Assembly: GCF_000685275.1 (NCBI RefSeq)
Contig: NZ_ARYK01000001.1
Coordinates: 992,001-1,056,000 of the forward strand
Reading direction: 5' to 3'
DNA: 64,000 bases
From: Hyphomonas johnsonii MHS-2
GTDB lineage: Bacteria > Pseudomonadota > Alphaproteobacteria > Caulobacterales > Hyphomonadaceae
In this document: piece by piece, positions 44,816-56,298 of the stretch
Layout: every line of letters starts with the position of its first letter
How positions within the stretch are numbered: the first letter of the stretch is position 1
Program-made: the position numbers and the translations under genes
Notes under the pieces: generated by a model
Databases searched by the model: none
The model's input: the letters and a program-made list of their open reading frames with translations, nothing else
Told to the model about the DNA's origin: nothing

Positions 44816-46072
44816 TTGAAACGAATCATGACGAGCGGGCTAGTTCTGGCGCTGGTGGCCTGTGCGCCCAAGGCGCCGCCTCCCGAGGCCGTGGCCGCAC
44901 CCGATCCTGCAGAAACAGCTGCCGAACTGCATGAGCGCTTGCTCGTCATGGATTCCCACCTCGACACGCCCGCCAATTTCTCGAAGCCTGACTATGATAT
45001 CATGGCTGACAACCCGACCCAGCTTGGTGAAGTCCAGGTCGACTTCCCGAAAATGCAGCGCGGCGGACTTGATGGCGGATTCTGGGTGACGTTCCTGCCG
45101 CAAGGCCCCCTGGATGCGGCCTCCTATGAGGCGGCAAAGACTGCCGCCCTCAAGCGGAATGACGAAATCCACGCCATGGTCGCTGCGCATCCGGACACGT
45201 TCGAACTCGCCTATACCGCCGAAGACGCTGCCCGGATCGCAGCGTCGGGCAAACGGATTGTCTTCCAGTCCATCGAGAACAGCTATCCGCTCGGCACGGA
45301 TATTTCGATGGTCGAGACCTTCTACGATCGCGGTGTTCGCATGATCGGCCCAGTCCATTTTCGCGACAACCAGTTTGCTGACAGCGCGACAGACCTCTCG
45401 GCAAACGACTATGGCGGCCTCAGCCCGCTGGGCCAGCAGCTTGTGCGGGAAGCCAACCGGCTCGGCATGGTCCTCGATGGCTCGCATGCCGCCGATGCGA
45501 CAGTTGACGACATGATCGAACTCTCGACGACACCGATTATCCTGTCACACACGGGTGCGAAGGCCATCTATGACCACCCGCGCAATGTCGACGACGCCCT
45601 GATGCAGAAAGTCGCGGATAATGGCGGCGTCATCCAGATCAATGCTTATGGCGGCTACCTGGAATTGCTGGAGCCGACACCTGAGCGGCAGGCGGCCCTC
45701 GACGCGCTGGCGACCGAATTCGAAGGCGAGACAATCGCGACCGCCGATGCCGAGACCCGAGACCGGTACATCGCACGCATGAAAGAGATTGACGCGGCCT
45801 TCCCACCGCCGCGCTCCACCTTCGAGAAATTCATGGAGCACATGAACCATGCGCTCGAACTGGTCGGGCCGGACCATGTCGGCATGGGCGCCGACTGGGA
45901 TGGCGGCGGCGGTGTCATCGGGATGGAGGACGTATCCTTCCTGCCGAAAGTCACGGAGCGGCTCCTCGCGGAAGGCTATTCCGCAGAGGATATCCAGAAG
46001 ATATGGAGCGGGAACTTGCTGCGCGTGCTGCAGCAGGCCGAGGCCAACAAGGAAACCTCCCCAGCGCAATAG
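44816..46072 (+). CDS. Membrane dipeptidase (peptidase M19) lipoprotein
   Basis: 418 residues starting with TTG at 44816, which gives MKRIMTSGLVLALVAC, a proper lipoprotein signal with Cys16. The M19 amidohydrolase barrel follows: zinc ligands in MDSHLDTP, a bridging Glu in QSIENSYPLG, His in ILSHTG, and Asp in GADWDGGG. Renal-dipeptidase-like enzymes split dipeptides, often with D-residues, in the periplasm. The shorter ATG start at 44828 would leave a poor signal peptide. Confidence 0.87.
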   Translation: MKRIMTSGLVLALVACAPKAPPPEAVAAPDPAETAAELHERLLVMDSHLDTPANFSKPDYDIMADNPTQLGEVQVDFPKMQRGGLDGGFWVTFLPQGPLDAASYEAAKTAALKRNDEIHAMVAAHPDTFELAYTAEDAARIAASGKRIVFQSIENSYPLGTDISMVETFYDRGVRMIGPVHFRDNQFADSATDLSANDYGGLSPLGQQLVREANRLGMVLDGSHAADATVDDMIELSTTPIILSHTGAKAIYDHPRNVDDALMQKVADNGGVIQINAYGGYLELLEPTPERQAALDALATEFEGETIATADAETRDRYIARMKEIDAAFPPPRSTFEKFMEHMNHALELVGPDHVGMGADWDGGGGVIGMEDVSFLPKVTERLLAEGYSAEDIQKIWSGNLLRVLQQAEANKETSPAQ

Positions 46073-46194
46073 GGCAGGGGCGGGAACATTTCACTGGTTT
46101 GGTGAGGTTCATGCCTTGCAAAGCCTTGCCGGCGTCTGTAAGAGGCCGGTTCCATTTCACGCGCTGAAAATGCGCAACAATCCGGATACCTGTC

Positions 46195-46380
46195 ATGGCA
46201 GTCCCCAAGAGTAAGATTTCCAAGTCCCGTCGCGGTCAGCGCCGCTCGCACGACCGGCTTGCGATGAACACCTATATCGAAGACGCCCAGTCGGGTGAGC
46301 TTCGCAGGCCGCACCACATCGATCTCAAGACCGGCGTGTATCGTGGCCGCCAGGTGCTCGAACCGAAGAGCGATATCTAG
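46195..46380 (+). CDS. rpmF: 50S ribosomal protein L32
   Basis: 61 residues with the conserved start [20 protein letters not shown]. The cysteine zinc ribbon of some L32 proteins is absent, as usual in alphaproteobacteria. It is monocistronic, with a terminator downstream. Confidence 0.96.
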   Translation: MAVPKSKISKSRRGQRRSHDRLAMNTYIEDAQSGELRRPHHIDLKTGVYRGRQVLEPKSDI

Positions 46381-46407
46381 TCAGGTTGCGCAAATGCGCG
46401 CACATGA

Positions 46408-47778
<1,371 letters not shown>

Positions 47779-47820
47779 CGCAAACGTGCGGTTAACCAAT
47801 CGCCGCTACAGATTTCGGCC

Positions 47821-48120
47821 ATGGTATCCCGCCTCGAAGCCTTCGGGCTCAGCGCTCTTGTGCTCTATTTCGCCTACCACGCCTTTGCGGGGGAGAAGGG
47901 GCTTGGCCGTTGGTCGGACGCTCAGCTGGAACTTGAAGACAGGCAGGCTGAACTGGCGGTCCTGGATACCGAAATCAGCCGGCTGCGCACCGACATTCGG
48001 CGTTTGACCCCCGGATCCGTCGATCCCGACTACGTGGAGGCCCTTGCGCGCGACAAGCTCGCATTTGTATACCCAAATGAGATCGTTCTGATCACGCCGG
48101 AGCGTAGCGTTGCAAAATGA
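47821..48120 (+). CDS. ftsB: Septum formation initiator FtsB/DivIC
   Basis: 99 residues with one N-terminal transmembrane helix (about 8-25), a periplasmic coiled coil (about 35-65) and the DivIC tail ARDKLAFVYPNEIVLI. It belongs to the FtsQLB divisome subcomplex. The eno-ftsB-pdhA order is common in alphaproteobacteria. Confidence 0.92.
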   Translation: MVSRLEAFGLSALVLYFAYHAFAGEKGLGRWSDAQLELEDRQAELAVLDTEISRLRTDIRRLTPGSVDPDYVEALARDKLAFVYPNEIVLITPERSVAK

Positions 48121-48186
48121 CATAGATGTTCTGACTTGTCGCTGCGTAAGCACGCATACATAAGACTGGAAGGGATGGAGCATCTG

Positions 48187-49200
48187 ATGGCAACAAAACC
48201 AAAGAGTTCAAAAAAAGCACCCGCTAAGTCCAGCAAGGCGGACATGCTCGAATATTATCGCGGGATGCTGCTGATCCGGCGCTTTGAAGAAAAGGCCGGC
48301 CAGCTATACGGCATGGGCAAGATTGCCGGCTTTTGTCACCTCTATATTGGCCAGGAGGCTGTCGTCACCGGCATGCAGGCATGCCTCAAGGATGGCGACC
48401 AGGTCATTACCGGCTACCGTGACCACGGACACATGCTCGCCTGCGGCCTCGACCCGAAAGGCGTCATGGCAGAGCTCACCGGACGCTCGGGCGGCCTTTC
48501 CAAGGGCAAGGGCGGCTCCATGCACATGTTCAGCCGCGAAAAGAACTTCTTCGGCGGTCACGGCATCGTCGGCGCCCAGGTGCCGATCGGCACCGGGCTC
48601 GCATTCGCCAACAAGTACAAAGGTGGCGACAACGTATCCGTTGCATATTTCGGGGATGGCGCGGCCAACCAGGGGCAGGTCTACGAGGCCTTCAACATGG
48701 CGTCGCTGTGGGACCTGCCGGTCATCTACGTCATCGAGAACAACCAGTACGCGATGGGCACAAGCGTGGCCCGGGCATCTGCCGAAGTCGAACTCTTCAA
48801 GCGCGGCATCAGTTTCGAGATCGAAGGCGAAGCCGTGGATGGCATGGATGTGCTCGCCGTGAAGGAGGCCGGTGAAAGGGCCGTGAAATACGCCCGGTCC
48901 GGCAAGGGACCCTACATTCTTGAAATGAAGACCTACCGCTATCGCGGCCACTCGATGTCCGACCCCGCCAAATATCGCAAGCGCGAGGAAGTTGACGACA
49001 TTCGGTCCCACCACGACCCGATCGAGGGCCTGAAGGCGCAGTTGGTCGAGGACGGCCATGCAACCGAGGATGAACTCAAGGATATCGACAAGGAGATCAA
49101 GGGAATCGTGAAGGACGCTGCAGACTTTTCGCTGGAGAGCCCGGAACCGGACCCATCAGAACTCTGGACAGATGTCCTGCGCGAAACGGAGACTGCATAG
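48187..49200 (+). CDS. pdhA: Pyruvate dehydrogenase E1 component, alpha subunit
   Basis: 337 residues starting at the ATG at 48187 (MATKPKSSKK), with GGAG 7 nt upstream. After a Lys/Ser-rich tail comes the E1-alpha fold: RGMLLIRRFEEK, GFCHLYIGQEA, and the thiamine-diphosphate motif GDGAANQGQVYEAFNMA. The phosphorylation-loop-like YRYRGHSMSDP is also present. It decarboxylates pyruvate together with PdhB. pdhB starts at the next base after its stop. Confidence 0.96.
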   Translation: MATKPKSSKKAPAKSSKADMLEYYRGMLLIRRFEEKAGQLYGMGKIAGFCHLYIGQEAVVTGMQACLKDGDQVITGYRDHGHMLACGLDPKGVMAELTGRSGGLSKGKGGSMHMFSREKNFFGGHGIVGAQVPIGTGLAFANKYKGGDNVSVAYFGDGAANQGQVYEAFNMASLWDLPVIYVIENNQYAMGTSVARASAEVELFKRGISFEIEGEAVDGMDVLAVKEAGERAVKYARSGKGPYILEMKTYRYRGHSMSDPAKYRKREEVDDIRSHHDPIEGLKAQLVEDGHATEDELKDIDKEIKGIVKDAADFSLESPEPDPSELWTDVLRETETA

Positions 49201-50610
49201 ATGTCCGTCGATATCCTGATGCCAGCCCTGTCGCCCACCATGGAAGAGGGCACGCTTTCGAAGTGGCTGAAGAAAGAAGGCGATACGATTTCGTCCGGCG
49301 ATGTGATCGCCGAGATCGAGACCGACAAGGCGACGATGGAAGTCGAAGCCGTCGATGAAGGCGTCCTCGCCAAGATTCTCGTCGCCGAAGGCACCGAGGG
49401 TGTGAAGGTCAACGCCGTGATTGCCGTTCTCGCAGAAGACGGCGAAGACGCCAGCAGCGTGACGCCCAAGGCGAACGGTGCAACGTCGCCTGCCAAGCCT
49501 GAAACCAGCGATGCCGTCGCGACGCCTGCCGCCGCCGAAGATGCGCCAGCCACGAAAGGCGAGGAGTCAGCGCCCGCCGCGCCGGTGCGTTCCGACCCGT
49601 CGATTCCCGACGGCACCACCTTCACCGAGACCACCGTGCGCGACGCGCTGCGTGACGCCATGGCCGAGGAAATGCGCCGCGACGAAACGGTCTTCGTCAT
49701 GGGCGAGGAAGTTGCGGAATACCAGGGCGCCTACAAGGTCACACGCGAACTGCTGCAGGAATTCGGCGCTCGCCGCGTGGTCGATACGCCGATCACCGAG
49801 CACGGCTTTGCCGGCCTCGGGGTTGGCGCCGCCTTTGGTGGCCTCAAACCCATTGTCGAATTCATGACCTTCAACTTCGCCATGCAGGCGATGGACCAGA
49901 TCATCAACTCCGCCGCCAAGACGCTCTACATGTCCGGCGGTCAGATGGGGTGCCCGATCGTGTTCCGTGGCCCCAACGGCGCAGCGTCTCGTGTCGGCGC
50001 CCAGCACAGCCAGGACTACGCTTCCTGGTATGGCCATATCCCGGGCTTGAAGGTTATCGCGCCGTATGACGCCGCCGATGCCAAGGGCCTCCTCAAGGCC
50101 GCCATCCGCGACCCGAATCCGGTCATTTTTCTCGAGCACGAACTTCTCTACGGCACCAGCTTCCCGGTTCCGGACCTTGATGATCACGTGCTTCCCATCG
50201 GCAAGGCCTCGGTCAAGCGGGCCGGGTCCGATGTCACGCTCGTTGCCTATTCCCGCATGGTCGGCTTTGCGCTGCAGGCGGCGGAAGAACTGGCAGGGCA
50301 GGGGATCGACGCCGAAGTTATCGACCTGCGCTCGATCCGGCCGCTCGACACGGCCACCGTGGTCGACAGCGTCAAGAAGACCAACCGGCTTGTCACGTGC
50401 GAGGAAGGCTGGCGCTTCATGGGCGTTGGTGCGGAAATCGCCGCCTCGGTCGTCGCCGATGCCTTCGACTATCTCGACGCGCCACCCGCCCGCGTCCACC
50501 AGAAGGATGTGCCGCTCCCCTACGCCGCCAATCTCGAAGCGATGAGCCTCCCCAGCGTCGCCGACATCGTCGCAGCAGCCCGCAAGGTCTGCTACGTGGA
50601 CCAGGAGTAG
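49201..50610 (+). CDS. pdhB: Pyruvate dehydrogenase E1 component, beta subunit, with N-terminal lipoyl domain
   Basis: 469 residues. Residues 1-80 are a lipoyl domain with the modified Lys in [11 protein letters not shown]. An Ala/Pro linker (about 85-140) leads to the transketolase-type E1-beta core ([51 protein letters not shown]). The fused lipoyl domain is a known alphaproteobacterial feature. It is nearly identical to that of PdhC. Confidence 0.97.
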   Translation: MSVDILMPALSPTMEEGTLSKWLKKEGDTISSGDVIAEIETDKATMEVEAVDEGVLAKILVAEGTEGVKVNAVIAVLAEDGEDASSVTPKANGATSPAKPETSDAVATPAAAEDAPATKGEESAPAAPVRSDPSIPDGTTFTETTVRDALRDAMAEEMRRDETVFVMGEEVAEYQGAYKVTRELLQEFGARRVVDTPITEHGFAGLGVGAAFGGLKPIVEFMTFNFAMQAMDQIINSAAKTLYMSGGQMGCPIVFRGPNGAASRVGAQHSQDYASWYGHIPGLKVIAPYDAADAKGLLKAAIRDPNPVIFLEHELLYGTSFPVPDLDDHVLPIGKASVKRAGSDVTLVAYSRMVGFALQAAEELAGQGIDAEVIDLRSIRPLDTATVVDSVKKTNRLVTCEEGWRFMGVGAEIAASVVADAFDYLDAPPARVHQKDVPLPYAANLEAMSLPSVADIVAAARKVCYVDQE

Positions 50611-50614
50611 CGCC

Positions 50615-51946
50615 ATGAGTATCAACATCACCATGCCCGCACTTTCTCCCACGATGGAGGAAGGCACGCTGTCCAAATGGCTCGTCAAGGAAGGCGACAC
50701 CGTCTCATCCGGTGACATCATTGCCGAGATCGAGACTGACAAGGCGACGATGGAAGTCGAAGCCGTCGATGAAGGCACCGTCGCGAAACTCCTCGTCGCC
50801 GAAGGCACAGAAGGCGTAAAGGTCAATGCCGTGATCGCCGTCCTGGCGGAAGAGGGGGAAGACGCTGCCGCCATCAAGGTGCCCACGCCATCCGCCTCCC
50901 CGGCAAAAACCGGGGCGTCGGGCAATGGCGAACCAAAGCCTGCCCCCGCACCAGCGAAACCAGCCCCCGCGTCCCCTCCGCAGGCACCAGTGGCTCCGAA
51001 ATCCCAGCCTGTCGCGTCCACAGCCGTCTCCGGAGACCGGATCAAGGCAAGCCCTCTCGCCAAGCGCATTGCCGGCATGAAAGGCATCGACCTTGCCGCC
51101 CTCAAGGGCACCGGCCCACGCGGCCGCATCATCAAGCGCGACGTTGAAGGCGCCAGACCTGGCGCAAGCGCTGCACCGCAAGCCGGTGCGCGCCCGACGG
51201 GGTCACCTGACGGACTGATCCTGCCGCAAGTCCTCGACGACCGCATCTATGCGCCCGACAGCTATGACTTGAGGCCCCTGGACGGCGTCCGCAAGGTCGT
51301 CGCCAAGCGCCTCACCACCAGCTTCATGCAGGTCCCGCACTTCCCGCTGACGATTGATCTCGAACTCGACCACTTGCTGGCCAGCCGGACGGCAATCAAT
51401 GCCGCTGCGCCGGATGGCATCAAGGTCTCCGTCAACGACCTGTTGATCAAGGCTAGTGCCATGGCATTGATGGACGAACCTGATTGCAATGCATCCTATA
51501 CGGATAACGGCATTGCCTATCACAAGCACGCCCACGTTTCGGTTGCAGTCGCGATTGATGGCGGCCTGATTACGCCGGTCATCTTCAATGCCGAAGGCAA
51601 GGGCCTCGCCGACATCTCCGTGGAAATGAAGGATCTCGCTGCCCGCGCCCGCGAGCGCAAGCTGAAGCCTCAGGAATATTCCGGCGGCACGTTCAGCATT
51701 TCCAATCTCGGCATGTTCGGCATCCGCAACTTCGCCTCCATCATAAACCAGCCCGAAGGCATGATCCTGTCCGTCGGGGCCGGTGAGAAGCGCCCGGTCG
51801 TCAACGCCAAGGGCGACCTTTCCGTCGCAACTGTCATGAGCGTTACGCTGACCTGCGACCACCGCGTCATCGGCGGCGCCGAAGGCGCCAAATGGCTGCA
51901 GGCTTTCAAGCGCTACGTCGAAACACCCGAAGCAATGCTGCTTTAG
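50615..51946 (+). CDS. pdhC: Dihydrolipoamide acetyltransferase (PDH E2)
   Basis: 443 residues: lipoyl domain (1-78), Ala/Pro linker, peripheral-subunit-binding domain ([33 protein letters not shown]) and catalytic domain ending with [16 protein letters not shown] (His and Asp of the acetyltransferase site). It forms the PDH core. AGGAG overlaps the pdhB stop. Confidence 0.97.
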   Translation: MSINITMPALSPTMEEGTLSKWLVKEGDTVSSGDIIAEIETDKATMEVEAVDEGTVAKLLVAEGTEGVKVNAVIAVLAEEGEDAAAIKVPTPSASPAKTGASGNGEPKPAPAPAKPAPASPPQAPVAPKSQPVASTAVSGDRIKASPLAKRIAGMKGIDLAALKGTGPRGRIIKRDVEGARPGASAAPQAGARPTGSPDGLILPQVLDDRIYAPDSYDLRPLDGVRKVVAKRLTTSFMQVPHFPLTIDLELDHLLASRTAINAAAPDGIKVSVNDLLIKASAMALMDEPDCNASYTDNGIAYHKHAHVSVAVAIDGGLITPVIFNAEGKGLADISVEMKDLAARARERKLKPQEYSGGTFSISNLGMFGIRNFASIINQPEGMILSVGAGEKRPVVNAKGDLSVATVMSVTLTCDHRVIGGAEGAKWLQAFKRYVETPEAMLL

Positions 51947-51985
51947 CCGGCATCACCCTCGAACGTGCAAATGGGACAACAGACT

Positions 51986-52393
51986 ATGAAACGTACCGGG
52001 CTGATCCTAGGGCTGACACTGCTGGCGGCATGTTCCGCGCAGACAACCGAGCCTGCGAACGAAACCGGGGCCGCCACAGTGCCAGGACCGGTTGTTCAGT
52101 TCGATCCGGACAGGCTTGCGGCCATTGCAGATGTGTTTGCCACGGAGCATGGCATGATGAACCTGTGCGGTGATGACGTTCCGGTGCGCCTTACGTTGTT
52201 CATGGCCGAGCTTGGCGCATCAACAACGCCGCCCGAGCTTGTTGCGAGCCTGACGGCCGCCAATGATGCAAAAATCGAAGAGCTGCGCGTCGCCGAGAAA
52301 GAGTACATCTGCACGCCCGAAATGTTCGAAAGCCGGGAAGCCAATTCAATGGCTGCGCAGGACGAATGGAACAAGATGCGAGGTGCAGAATGA
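51986..52393 (+). CDS. Small lipoprotein of unknown function inside the PDH operon
   Basis: 135 residues. MKRTGLILGLTLLAAC is a clear lipoprotein signal with Cys16. The mature part is acidic, helical and has two further cysteines (in NLCGDDV and YICTPEM) that may form a disulfide in the periplasm. I recognise no family. It sits between pdhC and lpd, and its stop overlaps the lpd start by ATGA, so the two are translationally coupled. A link to PDH function is not obvious for a periplasmic protein. Confidence 0.75.
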   Translation: MKRTGLILGLTLLAACSAQTTEPANETGAATVPGPVVQFDPDRLAAIADVFATEHGMMNLCGDDVPVRLTLFMAELGASTTPPELVASLTAANDAKIEELRVAEKEYICTPEMFESREANSMAAQDEWNKMRGAE

Positions 52394-53811
52394 CCACCCA
52401 ATACGACCTCATCGTTATCGGCTCCGGCCCAGGTGGCTATGTCGCTGCCATCCGCGCCAGCCAACTCGGCATGAAGACGGCCATCGTCGAACGCGAAGCG
52501 CTCGGCGGTGTCTGCCTCAACTGGGGCTGCATCCCGACCAAGGCATTGCTGCGCTCAGCCGAGGTCATGCACCTGGCCAAGCACGCTGAAGATTTCGGCC
52601 TGAAGATCGACAAGGTCGGATTCGATCTCAGTGCCGTCGTCAAACGCTCGCGCGGCGTTGCCAGCCAGCTATCGAACGGCGTGAAGTTCCTGATGAAGAA
52701 GAACAAGATCGACGTCATCGAAGGCACCGCCCGCCTCGAAAAGGGCACGCCCGCCCCGAAGGTCATCGTCAAGGACAAGGACGGCAAGGACACCACGCTC
52801 CAGGCCAAGCACGTCATGCTCGCCACTGGCGCCCGCGCCCGCGACATCCCACAGGCCGGCCTCGTCGCCGACGGCAAGCTGATCTGGACATACCGCGAAG
52901 CCATGACGCCTGACATCATGCCCAAGCGCCTTCTCGTCATCGGCTCCGGTGCCATCGGCATCGAATTCGCCAGCTTCTACAATGAGCTTGGCGCCGAGGT
53001 CACCGTCGCCGAAGTCCTGCCGCGCATCCTGCCTGTCGAAGACGCTGAAATCTCTGCCATGGCCGAGAAGGATTTCAAGAAGCAGGGCCTCAACATCATC
53101 ACCGGCGCCAAGGTCGAAAACCTGAAAGCCGGCAAGACGACCGTCACCGCCGATATCACCAACAAGGACGGAAAGAAGGAGTCGAAGGAATTCGACCGCG
53201 CCATTCTCGCCGTCGGCATTGTCGGCAATGTCGAGAATCTCGGCCTCGAAGCGCTCGGTGTGAAGGTCGAGAAAACCCACGTCACCGTCGACGGCTTCGG
53301 CAAGACCGGCGTGCCCGGGCTCTACGCCATCGGCGACCTCACCGGTCCGCCCTGGCTCGCCCACAAGGCCAGCCATGAAGGCGTCATCTGCGTTGAAGCC
53401 ATCGCCGGCAAGGGCAAGGACCACGTTGAACCATTCGACGCCTCCAATGTCCCAGGCTGCACCTATTCCCACCCACAGGTCGCCAGCGTCGGTCTCACCG
53501 AAGCGGCCGCCAAGGAAAAGGGCTACGACATCAAGGTCGGCCGCTTTCCCTTCATCGGCAATGGCAAGGCCATTGCCCTGGGAGAAACCAATGGCATGGT
53601 CAAAACCATCTTCGACAAGAAGACTGGCGAACTCCTCGGCGCGCACATGATCGGCGCAGAAGTCACCGAACTGATCCAGGGCTATGTCATTGCCCGTCAG
53701 GGCGAGCTGACCGAACAGGACCTCATCCACACCATCTTCGCCCACCCAACCATCTCGGAAACAATGCATGAGGCCGTGCTGGACGCCGAGGGCAGGGCGA
53801 TTCACATCTGA
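52390..53811 (+). CDS. lpd: Dihydrolipoyl dehydrogenase (PDH E3)
   Basis: 473-residue flavoprotein disulfide reductase. FAD loop GSGPGGYVAAIRA, redox-active pair in GGVCLNWGCIPTKAL, NAD loop GSGAIGIEFASFY and the C-terminal His-Glu in HAHPT-like FAHPTISETMHEA. It re-oxidises the E2 lipoyl groups. Start ATG 52390 overlaps the lipoprotein stop. Confidence 0.97.
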   Translation: MTTQYDLIVIGSGPGGYVAAIRASQLGMKTAIVEREALGGVCLNWGCIPTKALLRSAEVMHLAKHAEDFGLKIDKVGFDLSAVVKRSRGVASQLSNGVKFLMKKNKIDVIEGTARLEKGTPAPKVIVKDKDGKDTTLQAKHVMLATGARARDIPQAGLVADGKLIWTYREAMTPDIMPKRLLVIGSGAIGIEFASFYNELGAEVTVAEVLPRILPVEDAEISAMAEKDFKKQGLNIITGAKVENLKAGKTTVTADITNKDGKKESKEFDRAILAVGIVGNVENLGLEALGVKVEKTHVTVDGFGKTGVPGLYAIGDLTGPPWLAHKASHEGVICVEAIAGKGKDHVEPFDASNVPGCTYSHPQVASVGLTEAAAKEKGYDIKVGRFPFIGNGKAIALGETNGMVKTIFDKKTGELLGAHMIGAEVTELIQGYVIARQGELTEQDLIHTIFAHPTISETMHEAVLDAEGRAIHI

Positions 53812-53837
53812 AACGGGCCATGCACCAAACCGTAGTG

Positions 53838-53896
53838 GGGCCTCGCGTGGAAAGGCCCTCTGCCTCGCCTGCCCCCATCGGGCTTGCCCGCAGGCG
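53838..53896 (+). terminator. Stem-loops downstream of lpd, possible terminator
   Basis: GGGCCT-N9-AGGCCC (53838-53858) and CGCCTGC-N17-GCAGGCG (53866-53896) lie in the 136-nt gap after lpd. Neither has a proper U-tract, so termination is uncertain; they may also protect the mRNA end. Confidence 0.3.
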
Positions 53897-53947
53897 CCGC
53901 TCACTGGTACGCAGGGGCCGGCAATAATCGTCTGGAGGAACCACCGC

Positions 53948-55093
53948 GTGCTGCGTTACCTAGTTCCCGCCCTCACTGCAGGGCTGATCGCAGCCTGCAG
54001 CCCCGCGCCTCAGCCTGAACCGGAAACCGTCATGCCTGCGCCCGAGGCCTCGATTGTCCTGCCTGAAGCCCGCGATGGCGTCGTCACCGACCGTTTCGCG
54101 CGCATGGCACTCGAGTGCATCCATCGCGAATACCCGAACAAGATCAGTCACGTCATGAACAGTGATGCGGACGCCGCCACACCGCGCCGGTTGCATCCGG
54201 CCTTCTATGGCTGCTTCGACTGGCATTCCTCTGCGCACGGTCACTGGTTGCTCGTACGCATCGTCAATACCGATCCCGACACGCCATTCCGCGACGCCAT
54301 CATTGCTTCGCTCGGCCAGAGTTTCACGCCGGAGAACGTCGCGGGCGAGATCGCCTATTTCCAGGCAGACGACCGGGCGAGCTTCGAGCGCCCCTACGGC
54401 ACAGCCTGGTTCCTCCAGTTGATGACCGAACTGCGCCAGTCAGACCTTCCTGAAGCCGCAACATGGGCTCGCACGTTGGAACCGCTGGAAACCTTCATCG
54501 TCGGCGAAACGTCCAGCTGGCTGTCAAAACTCGCCTACCCTATCCGTATCGGCACGCATAACCAGACGGCATTCGCTTTCGGCCTGATGCTCGACTGGGC
54601 CAAAGCCAAGAACGCCGGCGCCTTCAATGCCCAACTTACGCAGACAGTCCTCGACTTCTATTCAGGCGACGTGAATTGCCCGCTGGCGTACGAGCCATCA
54701 GGCGAGGATTTCCTGTCGCCATGCCTCATGGAAGCGGACCTGATGCGGCGCGTCATGCCTGCAGACGACTTCGCCACCTGGCTCTCGGCGTTCCTGCCGC
54801 AAATTCCCGAAGACGGGTCGAGTGACTGGCTGCAACCCGGCGTCGTCCTCGACGCGACCGATGGAAAACTCGTCCATCTCGATGGTGTGAACCTGTCGCG
54901 CGCCTGGGCGCTTGAAGGCATCGCCAGCGCGCTACCTGACGGCGACCCACGCACGCCTTCGCTGCTTGCGACAGCTGCGCTCCACAAACAGACGGGCATC
55001 GCGGCTGTCAGCGATGCGCATTATGCCGGTGGTCACTGGCTCGCAAGCTTTGCGACCTATCTCGAAACGCGCCGCGGAATCGACACCGAATGA
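53948..55093 (+). CDS. DUF2891 lipoprotein
   Basis: 381 residues with GTG start at 53948 and GGAGG upstream. The N-terminus VLRYLVPALTAGLIAACSP is a lipoprotein signal. The mature part is the DUF2891 family, with the diagnostic HPAFYGCFDWHSSAHGHW and later RIGTHNQTAFAFGLMLDWA and HYAGGHWLASFATYL. The function is unknown; conserved His, Asp and Trp suggest an enzyme or binding protein of the helical toroid type. It overlaps the NRAMP-like gene by ATGA and thus heads the 5-oxoprolinase operon. Confidence 0.85.
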   Translation: MLRYLVPALTAGLIAACSPAPQPEPETVMPAPEASIVLPEARDGVVTDRFARMALECIHREYPNKISHVMNSDADAATPRRLHPAFYGCFDWHSSAHGHWLLVRIVNTDPDTPFRDAIIASLGQSFTPENVAGEIAYFQADDRASFERPYGTAWFLQLMTELRQSDLPEAATWARTLEPLETFIVGETSSWLSKLAYPIRIGTHNQTAFAFGLMLDWAKAKNAGAFNAQLTQTVLDFYSGDVNCPLAYEPSGEDFLSPCLMEADLMRRVMPADDFATWLSAFLPQIPEDGSSDWLQPGVVLDATDGKLVHLDGVNLSRAWALEGIASALPDGDPRTPSLLATAALHKQTGIAAVSDAHYAGGHWLASFATYLETRRGIDTE

Positions 55094-56298
55094 AACTGCC
55101 CATCGGCCCCGGCGCTCTCGTCGCAGCGGCTTTCATCGGGCCTGGTACGGTTACAGTCTGCACGCTGGCCGGCGCAAATTTCGGATTCGCACTTGTCTGG
55201 GCGCTGGTATTTGCGACGTTCGCCACGATCATCCTGCAGGACATGGCCGCCCGCCTTGGTGTAATGGGCCGGGTCGGACTCGGCGAAGCACTTGTTTCCG
55301 GCACGGAGAATCCCTGGCTCAAATGGGGCGCTGCCGGCCTCGTCCTGACGGCCCTTGCACTCGGCAACGCCGCATACGAAGCAGGCAACCTGTCAGGCGC
55401 GGCCCTCGGGATAGAGGCGCTCGCTGGTGAAGGCACGGTACAGCGCCGGTGGATCATCCTGCTGCTTGCCCTGATCGCGGGCACGATCTTGATCATTGGC
55501 CGCTACAAGTTGGTCGAACGTGTCCTTATCTCACTGGTCATGATCATGAGCCTCGCCTTTGCAGGCAGCGCGATCCTCGTGCGGCCGGATATCGCCAGCC
55601 TTCTCTCCGGCATCATTCCGCGTGTCCCGGAAGGCGGCCTGCTGACGGCGGTTGCGCTGATCGGCACCACGATCGTTCCCTATAACCTCTTCCTGCACGC
55701 CGCCGCTGTGCGCGAGCGCTGGCCAGTCGCCAGCGATCAGGCCCTCGGCGAAGCAACCACGGATACCCGCGTGTCGATTGGCCTTGGCGGCCTGATCTCG
55801 ATCCTGATCCTTACGACCGCAGCCGCCAGCCTGTTCGGCAGCGGCGCGCAAATCGACAGCGCAGCGGGCATGGCAGACGCCATTGCGCCGACCTACGGTG
55901 CGGCCGCCAAATATCTGGTTGCCATTGGATTCTTCGCCGCCGGGCTCACATCCTCCATCACGGCGCCGCTGGCCACGGCCTATGCGCTCAGCGAAATCGC
56001 CCGCCAGCCGCGCGGAGGTCCATTGTTCCGCGGTGTCGCGCTTGCCGTGCTGGTCATTGGCACGGGCATCGCACTGCTGGGCCTGCGCCCCGTTCAGGTC
56101 ATCCTGGTTGCGCAGGTGGCGAACGGATTGCTGCTCCCGATCGTGGCAGTGTTTCTGCTGATCGCCATGAACCGCCGCAGCCTCCTTGGTGATCACGTCA
56201 ATGGACGGGTCGCGAATGCGCTGGGCGTTCTCGTCATCCTGATCACGTTCGGGCTTGGCCTGCGCATCGTGCTGCGGGCCGTGGGGGTGTGGCCGTGA
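55090..56298 (+). CDS. NRAMP-family transporter lacking the metal-binding motifs
   Basis: 402 residues with about 11 transmembrane helices. TM1 aligns with NRAMP (GPGALVAAAFIGPGTVTV), but the metal motif DPGN reads GPGT. In TM6 the MPH motif reads VPY (GTTIVPYNLFLHA). Both sets of metal ligands are therefore gone. Bacillus subtilis has an NRAMP-like gene (ycsG) beside its pxpA-pxpBC homologues, as here. The likely cargo is an organic acid such as 5-oxoproline; that is inference. Overlaps of 4 nt join it to the genes on both sides. Confidence 0.82.
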   Translation: MKLPIGPGALVAAAFIGPGTVTVCTLAGANFGFALVWALVFATFATIILQDMAARLGVMGRVGLGEALVSGTENPWLKWGAAGLVLTALALGNAAYEAGNLSGAALGIEALAGEGTVQRRWIILLLALIAGTILIIGRYKLVERVLISLVMIMSLAFAGSAILVRPDIASLLSGIIPRVPEGGLLTAVALIGTTIVPYNLFLHAAAVRERWPVASDQALGEATTDTRVSIGLGGLISILILTTAAASLFGSGAQIDSAAGMADAIAPTYGAAAKYLVAIGFFAAGLTSSITAPLATAYALSEIARQPRGGPLFRGVALAVLVIGTGIALLGLRPVQVILVAQVANGLLLPIVAVFLLIAMNRRSLLGDHVNGRVANALGVLVILITFGLGLRIVLRAVGVWP

